From the NCBI GenBank assembly GCA_963700925.1, contig OY969553.1, positions 1,054,001 through 1,118,000 on the forward strand: a stretch of 64,000 nt of DNA, given 5' to 3'. The translations under genes were made by a program, and so were the position numbers. Source of the stretch: CAWJMD01 sp963700925. GTDB taxonomy: Bacteria > Actinomycetota > Actinomycetes > Actinomycetales > CAWJMD01. The notes under the pieces were generated by a model. It saw nothing but the letters and a program-made list of their open reading frames with translations. It searched no databases and was not told the DNA's origin. Positions 25,414-34,258 of the stretch are shown here, one piece after another. The stretch's first letter is position 1; the number at the start of each line of letters is the position of its first letter.

Positions 25414-25500
25414 AAGGCGACCAGTGTCGCAAAGGCGGGTGACCCGCCGGTAACTACAGTCGGCCCGCCGTGCTCAGCGTGTCAGGTAGGTCACTGCCGC

Positions 25501-25527
25501 TCAGTCGGAAGCTCAGTCGGAAGCTCA
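25501..25527. repeat. 12-bp tandem repeat starting at the VOC gene stop codon
   Basis: On the minus strand the end GACTGA is followed by two copies of GCTTCCGACTGA, so the stop is repeated in frame three times (25525, 25513, 25501). Confidence 0.85.
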
Positions 25528-26013
25528 GTCAGAGGACGCACCGACGCCCTGCTCCGCGGCCCACTCCGCCACGCGTCGCTCGGCCTCGTCCGGGGCCACG
25601 TCCTCGACCTTCGTCATGATCGCCCAGCGGTGGCCGAAGGGATCGAGGACGGATGCGAACCGGTCCCCCGTCACGAACGTCGAGGGCTCCTCGAACACGG
25701 TGGCGCCGGCCTCGACGGCGCGCTGGAAGACGGCGTCGACGTCGGAGCAGTACAGGCACGTGGAGCGACTCACCTGGTTGGTCCCGTCCGGCGCCACCAG
25801 CCCCATCGACGGGACCGGGTCGCTGAGCTGCAGCCGTCCGTCACCGAAGTCGAGCTCGGCGTGCATCACCGACCCGTTCTCGCCGTCCATCCTCGAAACC
25901 AGAACCGCCCCGAAGACGGACGAGTAGAAGTCGATGGCCCGGCTCGCGGGCTCCGTCACCAGGTAGGGGGTCAGGGCCGTGTAGCCCTCGGGCTTTCCGT
26001 CGTGGATCGTCAT
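25525..26013 (-). CDS. VOC-fold (glyoxalase/PhnB-like) protein
   Basis: A 162-residue single-domain VOC protein of the PhnB type: TPYLVTEPASRAIDFYSSVF, VMHAELDFGDGRLQLSD and RFASVLDPFGHRWAIMTKVE. Such proteins bind metals or small hydrophobic ligands; specific function unknown. ATG 26013. It is followed by a stop-codon repeat. Divergent from the AraC-like gene, with only 27 bases between starts, so shared control is possible. Confidence 0.8.
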   Translation of the reverse strand: MTIHDGKPEGYTALTPYLVTEPASRAIDFYSSVFGAVLVSRMDGENGSVMHAELDFGDGRLQLSDPVPSMGLVAPDGTNQVSRSTCLYCSDVDAVFQRAVEAGATVFEEPSTFVTGDRFASVLDPFGHRWAIMTKVEDVAPDEAERRVAEWAAEQGVGASSD

Positions 26014-26040
26014 GTCGCCCACTGTGCCTACGCTGGCTAC

Positions 26041-26926
26041 GTGGCGTCTTGGACGAATGCGACGACCCCCGACCCGGTGGTCGTCGCGAGCACGACCACC
26101 ACCAAGGGCGTGCTGCGCGGGGGCCAGGCAGCGGCGAACTTCGACCTGCAGCGCTACCCGGTCGCCCCGTCAATCTCCCCGTTCGTCGAGCGCTACTGGT
26201 CGGTGCGCTGGGACCGCACCGGCCAGACTCCCTTCCGCTCCGAGGTGCTCACGCACCCCTGCGTGAACCTCGCAGTGGAGTCCGCAGGGTCGCCCACCGA
26301 CCGCCGCCACGGCTTCGACATGCCCGCCGGCCTCGTGCACGGCCTGGTCAGCCGGCGCTTCACCATCGACCTGACCGGGGTCGGACGGGTGTTCGGCGTG
26401 AAGTTCCGGCCGGGTGGGTTCACCGCGTTCACCGGACGGCGCACCGAGCGCGACGTCGTGGTGCCCCTCGTGAGCGCTGTTCGGCGCCGCCGGTGAGCGT
26501 CTCGTCCGCGACGTGCTCGCCGAGCCCGACGACGCCGGCCGGGCCGCGGTCGCCGACACGTTCCTCGAGGGGCTGGCTCCCGAGCCTGATGCGGCCTACC
26601 TCGAGCTGCTCGAGCTCCTGGCCGAGATGGTGCACGACCGCACCCTGACTAGAGCAGCCGACGTGGCCGAGCGCGCCTCGATGACTCCTCGCTCCCTGCA
26701 ACGGCTCTTCCGCCGCTACGTCGGCATCGGCCCCAAGTGGGTACTGAGCCGCTACCGGCTTCAGGACGCGGCCGCCGCGATCGATGCCGGCGAGGTCACC
26801 GACTTGGCCACCCTCGCAGCCGATCTCGGCTGGTTCGACCAGGCGCACTTCAGCCGCGACTTCCGCGAGGTCGTCGGCGTCACGCCGTCGCAGTACCTGA
26901 CGGAGGCGCAGCAGACTGCCGGCTAG
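26041..26926 (+). pseudogene. AraC-family transcriptional regulator, frameshifted
   Basis: The first frame (GTG 26041) encodes the ligand domain of this AraC subfamily (YPVAPSISPFVERYWSVRWD, GVKFRPGGFTAFTGRRTE) and stops at 26496. The next frame continues LFGAAGERLVRDVLAEPDDA and the AraC DNA-binding domain: AADVAERASMTPRSLQRLFR, VGIGPKWVLSRYRLQDAA and LGWFDQAHFSRDFREVVGVT with PSQYL. One missing base near 26478 accounts for the split. The gene overlaps the stop of the flavoprotein gene (26923-26926). Either a recent mutation or an error. Confidence 0.8.
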
Positions 26927-29295
26927 GGCCTCCAGCGACGGTGGCGCTCGACCTGCCCGCCCGTACGGACCAGCTCGAGCCGTGGCCTGGGCCCGTCCGC
27001 TCGACCTGCCTGCGGCTTGCGGCGTCCCGCCCGCCAGGGCATCGGCCAGGTGACACCGGGCCCGTCGTACTCCTGCTCGACCGCAGCGTGCAGGGTCCAG
27101 CTGGGGTCGTAGAGGTGCACGCGGCCGAGAGCGCACAGGTCGGCACGTCCGGCCAGCACGATGGAGTTGACGTCGTCGTACGACGAGATCACGCCCACGG
27201 CGATCGTGCTGATGCCCGTGCGGTTGCGGATCCGGTCTGCGTACGGCGTCTGGTAGGAGCGCCCGAACGCCGGTTGCTCGGCCGACGTCACCTGTCCCGT
27301 CGAGACGTCGATGGCGTCGGCACCTGCAGCCGAAAACGCCTGTGCCACTTCGAGACTCTCCTCCGGCGTGATTCCGCCGTCGTGCCAGTCGGTCGCCGAG
27401 ACACGCACGGTCATCGGGCTCCCGGACGGCCACACCTCCCGCATCGCCGAGAAGACCTCGAGCGGGAAGCGCAGCCGGTTCGCGAGCGGTCCCCCGTACT
27501 CGTCGGTGCGCACGTTGGTCACCGGGGAGATGAACCCCGAGAGCAGGTAGCCGTGCGCGCAGTGCAGCTCGGCCAGGTCGAACCCTGCCTCGGCGGCACG
27601 ACGCGTCGCGTTGACGAACTGGTCGCGGATCTCGTCCATCTGCCGCCGGTCGAGCTCGCGCGGCACCTGGTTCACGCCGGGTTGGTAGGCAACCGGCGAC
27701 GCCGCCACGACCTCCCAGTTGCCCTCGTCCAGAGGCTCGTCGATTCCCTCCCACATCAGCTTGGTCGACCCCTTGCCGCCCGAGTGCCCCAGCTGCACAC
27801 CGACTTTCGCGCTCGACTGGGCGTGGACGAACTCGGTGACGCGCCGCCAGCCGTCCCGCTGCTCGTCGTTCCAGAGCCCGGTGCAACCCGGCGTGATGCG
27901 ACCGGACGGTGACACGCAGACCATCTCGGTCATCACCAGGCCTGCCCCTCCGAGCGCCTTGCCGCCCAGGTGCACCAGGTGGAAGTCGCCGGGCAGGCCG
28001 TCAACGGCCACGTACATGTCCATCGGCGACACGACCACACGGTTCTGCAGCTCGAGCCCCCCGAGCCGCAGCGGCTGGAACATGGGCGGACGGACGTCGC
28101 CGGTGCCGTTGCCGGCCCGGCGCTCGTGGTCGGCGAACCAGCGGTCGACGCGGTCGACGAACTCAGGGTCGCGCAGGCGCAGGTTGTCGTAGGTGACTCG
28201 CCGGCTGCGCGTCATGATGTTGAACGCGAACTGCAGTGGCTCCTGGTGTGTGTACTGGCCCAGGTCTTCGAACCACTCGAGGCTCGCCTGGGCGGCGCGC
28301 TGGGTCGAGTCGACCACTGGCTTGCGTTCGGCCTCGTACGCCCCCAAAGCCGTTGTCACATCCGCGAACTCATGCATGCAGGCCGCGAGCGCGAGGGCGT
28401 CCTCCATCGCCAGCTTCGTGCCCGAACCGATCGAGAAGTGCGCGGTGTGGGCGGCGTCGCCCAGGAGCACCACGTTCTCGTGCCGCCACGTCGCGTTGCG
28501 CACTGTGGTGAAGGTGACCCAGCGAGAGTTGTTGGACAGCACCGCATGTCCGTCGAGCGCGTCACCGAAGAGCTGCCTGACCCGTTCGATCGACTGCTCG
28601 TCCGACTCCCCCGGCGCGAAGTCCGCGGAGGCGAAGGGCTCGAAGCCGGCTGCCCGCCACACCTTCGAGCTCATCTCGACGATGAAGGTGGAGCCCTTCT
28701 CGTCGAAGGGATACCCGTGCATCTGCATCACGCCGTGAGGCGTCTCGCGGATGTCGAACGTGAAGGCGTCGAACACCTTGTCGGTGCCCAGCCACATGTA
28801 CCTGCAGTCGCGCACGTCGAGAGTCGGCCCGAACGACTCCGCGTACCGGCCGCGCACCGCCGAGTTCAGGCCGTCTGCAGCGACGACCAGGTCGTGGTCG
28901 CGCATGAGCTGGTCGACGTCGGGTGCCGGCGTCGAGAAGTGCAGCGCGACACCGAGTTCCGTGCATCTGTCCTGCAGGATCTCGAGCAGGCGGCGGCGCG
29001 ACATCGCCGCGAATCCATGGCCACCGCTCGTGACGACCTCGCCCTTGAAGTGGACGTCGATGTCGTCCCATCGGGCGAACTCGGCCTGCATCTGGTCGTG
29101 GACGACGGGGTCGGCGTGCTCGATGCCGCCCAGGGTCTCGTCGGAGAACACGACCCCGAAGCCGAACGTGTCATCGGCGGCGTTGCGCTCCCACACCGTG
29201 ATCTCGTGCTCCTGGCCGAGCTGGCGTGCGAGCTGCTGGGCCAGCAGCGAGAAGTACAGACCTCCCGGCCCTCCCCCGACCACGGCGATGCGCAC
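26923..29295 (-). CDS. Bifunctional anthraniloyl-CoA (2-aminobenzoyl-CoA) monooxygenase/reductase
   Basis: A 790-residue two-domain flavoprotein. Residues 1-370 form an FAD aromatic hydroxylase: RIAVVGGGPGGLYFSLLAQQ at the start, DLVVAADGLNSAVRGRY, and ENVVLLGDAAHTAHFSIGSG. Residues 400-740 form an old-yellow-enzyme FMN barrel: MFQPLRLGGLELQNRVVVSP, VQLGHSGGKGSTKLMWEG, ELHCAHGYLLSGFISPVTN and IAVGVISSYDDVN. This fusion hydroxylates and then reduces the ring of 2-aminobenzoyl-CoA. Salicyloyl-CoA 5-hydroxylase shares the first domain only. The adjacent CoA ligase, dehydrogenases, hydratase, RidA and PaaX genes support an aromatic acid-CoA pathway. GTG 29295 with GAGAGGAG upstream. Confidence 0.87.
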   Translation of the reverse strand: MRIAVVGGGPGGLYFSLLAQQLARQLGQEHEITVWERNAADDTFGFGVVFSDETLGGIEHADPVVHDQMQAEFARWDDIDVHFKGEVVTSGGHGFAAMSRRRLLEILQDRCTELGVALHFSTPAPDVDQLMRDHDLVVAADGLNSAVRGRYAESFGPTLDVRDCRYMWLGTDKVFDAFTFDIRETPHGVMQMHGYPFDEKGSTFIVEMSSKVWRAAGFEPFASADFAPGESDEQSIERVRQLFGDALDGHAVLSNNSRWVTFTTVRNATWRHENVVLLGDAAHTAHFSIGSGTKLAMEDALALAACMHEFADVTTALGAYEAERKPVVDSTQRAAQASLEWFEDLGQYTHQEPLQFAFNIMTRSRRVTYDNLRLRDPEFVDRVDRWFADHERRAGNGTGDVRPPMFQPLRLGGLELQNRVVVSPMDMYVAVDGLPGDFHLVHLGGKALGGAGLVMTEMVCVSPSGRITPGCTGLWNDEQRDGWRRVTEFVHAQSSAKVGVQLGHSGGKGSTKLMWEGIDEPLDEGNWEVVAASPVAYQPGVNQVPRELDRRQMDEIRDQFVNATRRAAEAGFDLAELHCAHGYLLSGFISPVTNVRTDEYGGPLANRLRFPLEVFSAMREVWPSGSPMTVRVSATDWHDGGITPEESLEVAQAFSAAGADAIDVSTGQVTSAEQPAFGRSYQTPYADRIRNRTGISTIAVGVISSYDDVNSIVLAGRADLCALGRVHLYDPSWTLHAAVEQEYDGPGVTWPMPWRAGRRKPQAGRADGPRPRLELVRTGGQVERHRRWRP

Positions 29296-29323
29296 GGCGG
29301 TCTCCTCTCGCGTCCACCTCGAC

Positions 29324-29352
29324 TATATTGCGTTCTTGACGGACGTTGTCAA
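29324..29352 (-). promoter_or_regulatory. Promoter of the flavoprotein gene with overlapping palindromic operator
   Basis: Minus strand TTGACA (29352-29347), 17 bases, AATATA (29329-29324): a near-ideal vegetative promoter. The palindrome TTGAC-N7-GTCAA (29336-29352) covers the -35 box and lies between the divergent flavoprotein and acyl-CoA dehydrogenase genes. PaaX is the obvious candidate repressor; this is inference. Confidence 0.65.
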
Positions 29353-29372
29353 CCCGCCATACGCTGGCGGCC

Positions 29373-30533
29373 ATGTTCGGGCTGACCGAGGACGAGGTCG
29401 CGTACGGCGAGTGGGTACGCCGCACGGCCGAGCACGACTTCGCATCGCCGTCCGCCGAACACGGCAGCGCCGTGAACCGGCAGCTGGTGCGAGCCCTGGG
29501 CGACAAGGGCCTGCTCCGAGGACTCTTCGGTTCAGGCCCCGACGGCGAGCCGCGCGACGCGGCCGCCGTCCAGCTGTGCCTCCTGCGCGAGAACCTGGCC
29601 CGCGTCAGCACCGAGGCCGAGACCGCCCTCGCCCTGCAGGGCCTCGGCAGCTACCCGATTCTGCAGGCCGGTACCCCCGAGACCGTCGACCGGTGGATCC
29701 CCGGAGTCGTGAGCGGCGAGGTCGTCCCCGGGTTCGCGCTCTCCGAGCCCGATGCCGGGTCGGACGCGGCGGCCCTCTCCCTCCGGGCGGAACCAGAGGG
29801 GGACGGCTGGCGCCTGTACGGCGAGAAGGCCTGGATCTCCAATGCCCCGGAGGCGGACGTCTACTCGGTCTTCGCACGCACGACCCCGGACTCGCGCGCG
29901 AAGGGTGTCACGGCGTTCGTCGTCGCCGGCGACGCCGAAGGTCTGAGCGGCGAGCACCTCGACCTGCTGGCGCCGCACGCCATCGGAACGCTGGTCTTCG
30001 ACGGGGTCCGCGTCGGGCCGGGCGACGTGCTCGGCGAGGTCGACCATGGCTTCGCGGTGGCGATGCGCACGCTCGACCTGTTCCGGCCCAGCGTCGGAGC
30101 GTTCGCGGTCGGGATGGCCCAGGCGGCCCTCGACGCAGCGGTGGCGCACAGCACGACGCGGCACGTGCACGGCGAGCCGCTGCACCAGCAGCAGTCGGTC
30201 TCGCACGCCCTGGCCGAGATGGCCACCCAGGTCGCCGCCTCGCGTTTGCTGGTCCACTCCGCAGCCTCCGCGCACGACCGCGGCGCGCCCGCCCAGGAGG
30301 TGACCAAGCTGGCGGCCATGGCGAAGCTCTTCGCGACCGAGGCCGCTCAGCGTGTCGTCGACCAGGCGGTGCAGCTGCACGGTGCGCGGGCCCTCCAGCG
30401 CGGCCACCTGCTGGAACGTCTCTATCGTGAGGTGCGAGCGCCCCGCATCTACGAGGGCGCCTCGGAGGTACAGCGCACGATCATCGGGCGGGCCGTCGTC
30501 CGAGAGACGCTCGAAGGGAGGGACGGGCCATGA
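29373..30533 (+). CDS. Acyl-CoA dehydrogenase family protein (aromatic-CoA cluster)
   Basis: About 386 residues with the acyl-CoA dehydrogenase fold: FALSEPDAGSDAAALSLRAE and GEKAWISNAPEADVYSVFAR for FAD binding, LDLFRPSVGAFAVGMAQAAL, and the C-terminal RLYREVRAPRIYEGASEVQR carrying the position of the catalytic Glu. It would oxidise a CoA-bound, dearomatised ring intermediate. ATG 29373 is the family-consistent start. First gene of a five-gene plus-strand operon divergent from the flavoprotein, each junction overlapping or tight. Confidence 0.85.
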   Translation: MFGLTEDEVAYGEWVRRTAEHDFASPSAEHGSAVNRQLVRALGDKGLLRGLFGSGPDGEPRDAAAVQLCLLRENLARVSTEAETALALQGLGSYPILQAGTPETVDRWIPGVVSGEVVPGFALSEPDAGSDAAALSLRAEPEGDGWRLYGEKAWISNAPEADVYSVFARTTPDSRAKGVTAFVVAGDAEGLSGEHLDLLAPHAIGTLVFDGVRVGPGDVLGEVDHGFAVAMRTLDLFRPSVGAFAVGMAQAALDAAVAHSTTRHVHGEPLHQQQSVSHALAEMATQVAASRLLVHSAASAHDRGAPAQEVTKLAAMAKLFATEAAQRVVDQAVQLHGARALQRGHLLERLYREVRAPRIYEGASEVQRTIIGRAVVRETLEGRDGP

Positions 30534-31357
30534 CCAGGTACCGGTCGTCGGCACCGCTCACCGAGCAGTGGGACCACTTCGACTTCGCTGTCGCGGACGG
30601 CGTGGCGACCCTGACGCTGAGCCGGCCCGAGAAGCTCAACCCCCTCACGTTCGAGAGCTACGCAGACCTGCGCGACCTGCTGCGCGAGCTGCCGCACCGT
30701 GGCGACACGAAGGTGCTGGTGATCCGCGGTGAGGGCAAGGGGTTCTGCGGCGGTGGTGACGTCGACGAGATCATCGGCGAGCTGCTGACCATGGACGCGC
30801 ACGACCTGATGGGCTTCACCAAGATGACGGGCGACGTGATCGCCGCGATGCGCACGTGCCCGGTGCCGATTATCGCTGCGGTGCAAGGGATCGCGGCGGG
30901 AGCTGGCGCGGTGATCGCACTCGCGTCCGACTTCCGTGTCGTGAGTCGATCCGGACGGTTCGCTTTCCTGTTCACCAAGGTCGGGCTGTCGGGCGGTGAC
31001 ATGGGCGCGGCGTACCTGCTGCCGAGAGTCGTCGGCGCGGGACGGGCGACGCAGATGCTGATGCTCGGCGACACGGTCGACGCCGAGACGGCGGACCGCT
31101 ACGGCCTGGTCAGCGAGCTGGTGGACGACGACGAGCTCGCCGGTACCGTGGAGCGGCTCGCGCGGCGCCTCGCTGATGGACCGACCCTGGCGTACGCCCA
31201 GACCAAGTCGCTGATCACGCGGGAACTCGACATGCCGCTCGACGCGGCGATGGAGCTCGACGCCATGACCCAGGCACTGCTGATGACCACCGCCGACCAC
31301 GCGGAGTTCCACGCAGCGTTCACCGACCGACGACCCCCGCAGTGGAAGGGCCGCTGA
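30530..31357 (+). CDS. Enoyl-CoA hydratase/isomerase family protein
   Basis: A 275-residue crotonase-fold protein: VATLTLSRPEKLNPLTFESY, the oxyanion-hole EGKGFCGGGDVDEII, and AVQGIAAGAGAVIALASDF with LFTKVGLSGGDMGAAYLLPR (the catalytic Glu position near this GLSGGD is Gly-Asp here, so residues differ from classic hydratases). It may hydrate or hydrolytically open the ring intermediate. ATG 30530 overlaps the dehydrogenase stop (ATGA). Confidence 0.85.
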   Translation: MTRYRSSAPLTEQWDHFDFAVADGVATLTLSRPEKLNPLTFESYADLRDLLRELPHRGDTKVLVIRGEGKGFCGGGDVDEIIGELLTMDAHDLMGFTKMTGDVIAAMRTCPVPIIAAVQGIAAGAGAVIALASDFRVVSRSGRFAFLFTKVGLSGGDMGAAYLLPRVVGAGRATQMLMLGDTVDAETADRYGLVSELVDDDELAGTVERLARRLADGPTLAYAQTKSLITRELDMPLDAAMELDAMTQALLMTTADHAEFHAAFTDRRPPQWKGR

Positions 31358-32514
31358 TGAACCCGCTCGACTTCCTCGCCGTCGACGACCTGTTGTCCGA
31401 CGACGAGCGCGACATCCGTGACACCGTGCGCAAGCTCGCCGAGGCAGAGCTCGCCCCTCACATCAGCGACTGGTACGAGCAGGGTGAGCTGCCACGCGAG
31501 CTGGCCGGCACGTTCGGCCGACTGGGCCTGCTCGGCATGCACCTCGAGGGGTACGGCTGTGCCGGCACCAGTGCGGTCGCCTACGGCGTCGCGTGCCGAG
31601 AGCTCGAGGCCGTCGACTCGGGACTGCGAAGCTTCGTCTCGGTGCAGGGGTCGCTGGCGATGTTCGCGATCCACCACTGGGGCACCGAGACTCAGCGCGA
31701 GCAGTGGCTCCCGAGGATGGCCATGGGCGAGGCGCTCGGATGCTTCGGGCTGACCGAGTCGGACGCGGGCAGCGACCCGGGCTCGATGCGCACGTCGGCA
31801 CGCCGCGACGGTGACGACTGGGTGCTGAACGGCAGCAAGATGTGGATCACCAACGGCACGCTGGCCGACGTCGCGGTGGTGTGGGCGCAGACTGACGAGG
31901 GCATCCGCGGGTTCGTCGTCCCCACCGACACCAAGGGTTTCGGCGCTCAGCAGATCCACCGCAAGCTCTCTCTGAGGGCATCCGTGACGGCCGAGCTCTC
32001 GTTCCAGGACCTGCGTCTGCCGGGTGACGCCGTGTTCCCCGAGGTGCGAGGCCTCAAGGGACCGCTCACCTGCCTCAACGAGGCTCGCTTCGGCATCCTC
32101 TGGGGAGCGGTCGGTGCGGCGCGCGCCTGCTACGCCGAAGCCCTCGAGTACTCGTTGCAGCGCACCCAGTTCGGCAAGCCGCTGGCCGCGTTCCAGCTGT
32201 CGCAGCGCAAGCTCGCCGACATGGTGGTGGCCGTGGGCAACGCCTCACTCGCGGCTCTCCAGATCGGCCGGCTCAAGGACGCAGGACGGCTGGAACCGGC
32301 ACACGTCAGCTACGGCAAGCTGGCGAACGTGCGCTCCGCGGTCGAGGTCGCGCGGTCGGCGCGGTCGATGCTCGGTGGCGCCGGCATCACCCTCGACCAC
32401 TCGGTGATGCGTCACATGAACAACCTCGAGACGGTGATGACCTATGAGGGCACCGAGGAGATGCACACCCTGAGCATCGGCGCCGCCGTCACCGGAATCC
32501 CCGCCTTCCGGTGA
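31357..32514 (+). CDS. Acyl-CoA dehydrogenase, glutaryl-CoA dehydrogenase-like
   Basis: About 385 residues, closest in pattern to glutaryl-CoA dehydrogenase: YGCAGTSAVAYGVACRELEA, SVQGSLAMFAIHHWGTETQ, FGLTESDAGSDPGSMRTSAR, and the catalytic Glu in NNLETVMTYEGTEEMHTLSI. A pimelyl- or glutaryl-CoA-type intermediate is expected in the lower part of an aromatic-CoA beta-oxidation, consistent with its place here. ATG 31357 shares a base with the preceding stop (TGATG). Confidence 0.87.
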   Translation: MNPLDFLAVDDLLSDDERDIRDTVRKLAEAELAPHISDWYEQGELPRELAGTFGRLGLLGMHLEGYGCAGTSAVAYGVACRELEAVDSGLRSFVSVQGSLAMFAIHHWGTETQREQWLPRMAMGEALGCFGLTESDAGSDPGSMRTSARRDGDDWVLNGSKMWITNGTLADVAVVWAQTDEGIRGFVVPTDTKGFGAQQIHRKLSLRASVTAELSFQDLRLPGDAVFPEVRGLKGPLTCLNEARFGILWGAVGAARACYAEALEYSLQRTQFGKPLAAFQLSQRKLADMVVAVGNASLAALQIGRLKDAGRLEPAHVSYGKLANVRSAVEVARSARSMLGGAGITLDHSVMRHMNNLETVMTYEGTEEMHTLSIGAAVTGIPAFR

Positions 32515-33284
32515 CCGGCATCGGGCAGGTCCCGCCCAGGACCGCCCTCGTCACCGGCGCCAGCAGCGGGATCGGCGCAGCGACAGCGCGGCGCCTCTCG
32601 CGCGAAGGCCACCGCGTCGCCCTCCTCGGCCGTGACCGGACTGCGCTCGACCGAGTGGGAGCGGCCATCGAGGGACCCTCGCTCGTCGTCCCGGCCGATG
32701 TGACGGATCCCGAACAGCTCGACGCCGCCTTCACTGCGACCGAGGCCCACTGGGGTTCGGTCGAGGTCCTGGTCGCGGCAGCCGGGGCGGGGACCGCCGC
32801 TCCAGTCGTCGACACCAGCGACGACGACTGGCAGCGGATGCTCGACCTGAACCTCACGGCACCCTTTCGCTGCATGCGCCGCGCGCTGCCGGCCATGCTC
32901 GACCAGGGATGGGGGCGGGTCGTCGTGGTGGCGTCGGTGGCCGCTAAGCACGGTGAGGCTCGGGTTGCCGCCTACTCGGCCAGCAAGCACGGCGTGCTCG
33001 GCCTGGTGCGCTCGGCGGCGGCCGAGGTCGCCCGCCGCGGAGTGACCGTGAACGCGGTCTGTCCGGGGTACGTGGACACGCCGATGACGGACGCATCCGT
33101 CGCGGCGGTCGCGGCGCGGACCGGCCTCACGGCGGACGAGGCACGCGCCAAGCTCGCAGCCCGCCAGCCGATCGGGCGGCTGATCTCCCCGGACGAAGTG
33201 GCTGACGTCGTCGCCCTGCTGGTCGGCAACGGCGGCATCAACGGGCAGGGCATCAACGTCGACGGAGGGGCTGTGCAGTCATGA
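32511..33284 (+). CDS. Short-chain dehydrogenase/reductase (aromatic-CoA cluster)
   Basis: A 257-residue classical SDR: cofactor motif ALVTGASSGIGAATARRL, VLVAAAGAGT, catalytic Ser in VVVASVAAKHG, YSASKHG (Tyr-x-x-x-Lys), and VNAVCPGYVDTPMTD. Likely a 3-hydroxyacyl-CoA or ring alcohol dehydrogenase in the pathway. GTG 32511 overlaps the previous stop by 4 bases. Confidence 0.86.
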   Translation: MTGIGQVPPRTALVTGASSGIGAATARRLSREGHRVALLGRDRTALDRVGAAIEGPSLVVPADVTDPEQLDAAFTATEAHWGSVEVLVAAAGAGTAAPVVDTSDDDWQRMLDLNLTAPFRCMRRALPAMLDQGWGRVVVVASVAAKHGEARVAAYSASKHGVLGLVRSAAAEVARRGVTVNAVCPGYVDTPMTDASVAAVAARTGLTADEARAKLAARQPIGRLISPDEVADVVALLVGNGGINGQGINVDGGAVQS

Positions 33285-33342
33285 GCGAGCGGAGCGCGCG
33301 AATCAGAGGGCACAGGGCGCGCGAAACGGCGAGGCACGAGCC

Positions 33343-34170
33343 GTGAGCGAACGCATCAACGCTGAGGGCTTGGCCAGGCCGGCGGGGTTCAGCCACGCGG
33401 TCCGTGTCACCGGCGGCCGCACCGTTCACCTGGCGGGCCAGACGGCGCTGGACGCGTCAGGCGTCATCGTCGGAGACGGCGTCGTCGAGCAGTTCGAGAG
33501 GGCACTCGGCAACCTGGTCGCGGCACTGCAGGCCGCGGGTGGGCGGCCGGCGGATCTGGTCACGATGACGGTGTACGTCGTCGACATGGACGACTACCGC
33601 GCCCACTCGCGCGAGATCGGCGAGGTCTGGAAACGCCTGGTAGGCAACGACTATCCGGCAATGGCGGGTATCGGTGTGTCTCGCCTGTGGGACGCCGAGG
33701 CGCTGGTCGAGGTGCAGGGTGCCGCCGTGATCGAGCAAGCGAGTGAAGAGAGCGGCCCCGAGTCGGGGGTCAGCGAGCTGCGCCTCGCCCTGACGGTCGA
33801 CGACCTCGACGGTTCGGTCGCCTCGTACCGGGACGCCCTCGGGATGACGGTGGTCGCCTCCTGGGACCACCCCAGCGGTCGGGGCGTGGTCCTCGACGCC
33901 GGCCGCGCCACGCTCGAGCTGCTCGAGCCGGGCCACGCCGCCCATGTCGACGAGACCGAGGTCGGGCGGCCGATGCCGAGCACCGTCCGGGTCGCGCTGC
34001 AGGTCGACGACGCCGAGGCCGCGGCGAACCGGTTGGCTCAGGCCGGCGTCGAGCGGCTGGGCGCAGCTGTGGTCACGGAGTGGAACAGCCTCAACGCCCG
34101 GATGGCCACACACGAGGGCGTCCAGCTCACCCTCTTCTCCGAGAACGACGCAGCGGCCTCGCTCACCTGA
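33343..34170 (+). CDS. RidA-VOC fusion protein
   Basis: A 275-residue fusion. Residues 1-128 are RidA/YjgF-like: FSHAVRVTGGRTVHLAGQTA, FERALGNLVAALQAAGGRPA, LVTMTVYVVDMDDYRAH and AMAGIGVSRLWDAEALVEVQ (the usual Arg for imine deaminases is replaced in this R-L-W segment context, so activity is not certain). Residues 140-275 are a VOC domain: RLALTVDDLDGSVASYRDAL, MTVVASWDHPSGRGVVLDAG and VRVALQVDDAEAAANRLAQ. RidA homologues release ammonia from enamines/imines, which the 2-amino-5-oxocyclohexenecarboxyl-CoA product would need. GTG 33343; 58-base spacer after the SDR. Confidence 0.85.
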   Translation: MSERINAEGLARPAGFSHAVRVTGGRTVHLAGQTALDASGVIVGDGVVEQFERALGNLVAALQAAGGRPADLVTMTVYVVDMDDYRAHSREIGEVWKRLVGNDYPAMAGIGVSRLWDAEALVEVQGAAVIEQASEESGPESGVSELRLALTVDDLDGSVASYRDALGMTVVASWDHPSGRGVVLDAGRATLELLEPGHAAHVDETEVGRPMPSTVRVALQVDDAEAAANRLAQAGVERLGAAVVTEWNSLNARMATHEGVQLTLFSENDAAASLT

Positions 34171-34258
34171 CGATCGATCAGTTTCGGAGAAGTCCGCCGC
34201 GGCGGCGACTGCCCAGCATCGGTGTCGTCTCCAACGACACTCTCGGAGGAACATCGCC

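Noticed and set aside
27970..29385. Plus-strand frame of 471 codons opposite the flavoprotein
   Set aside because: No motif; shadow of the 790-residue flavoprotein gene.
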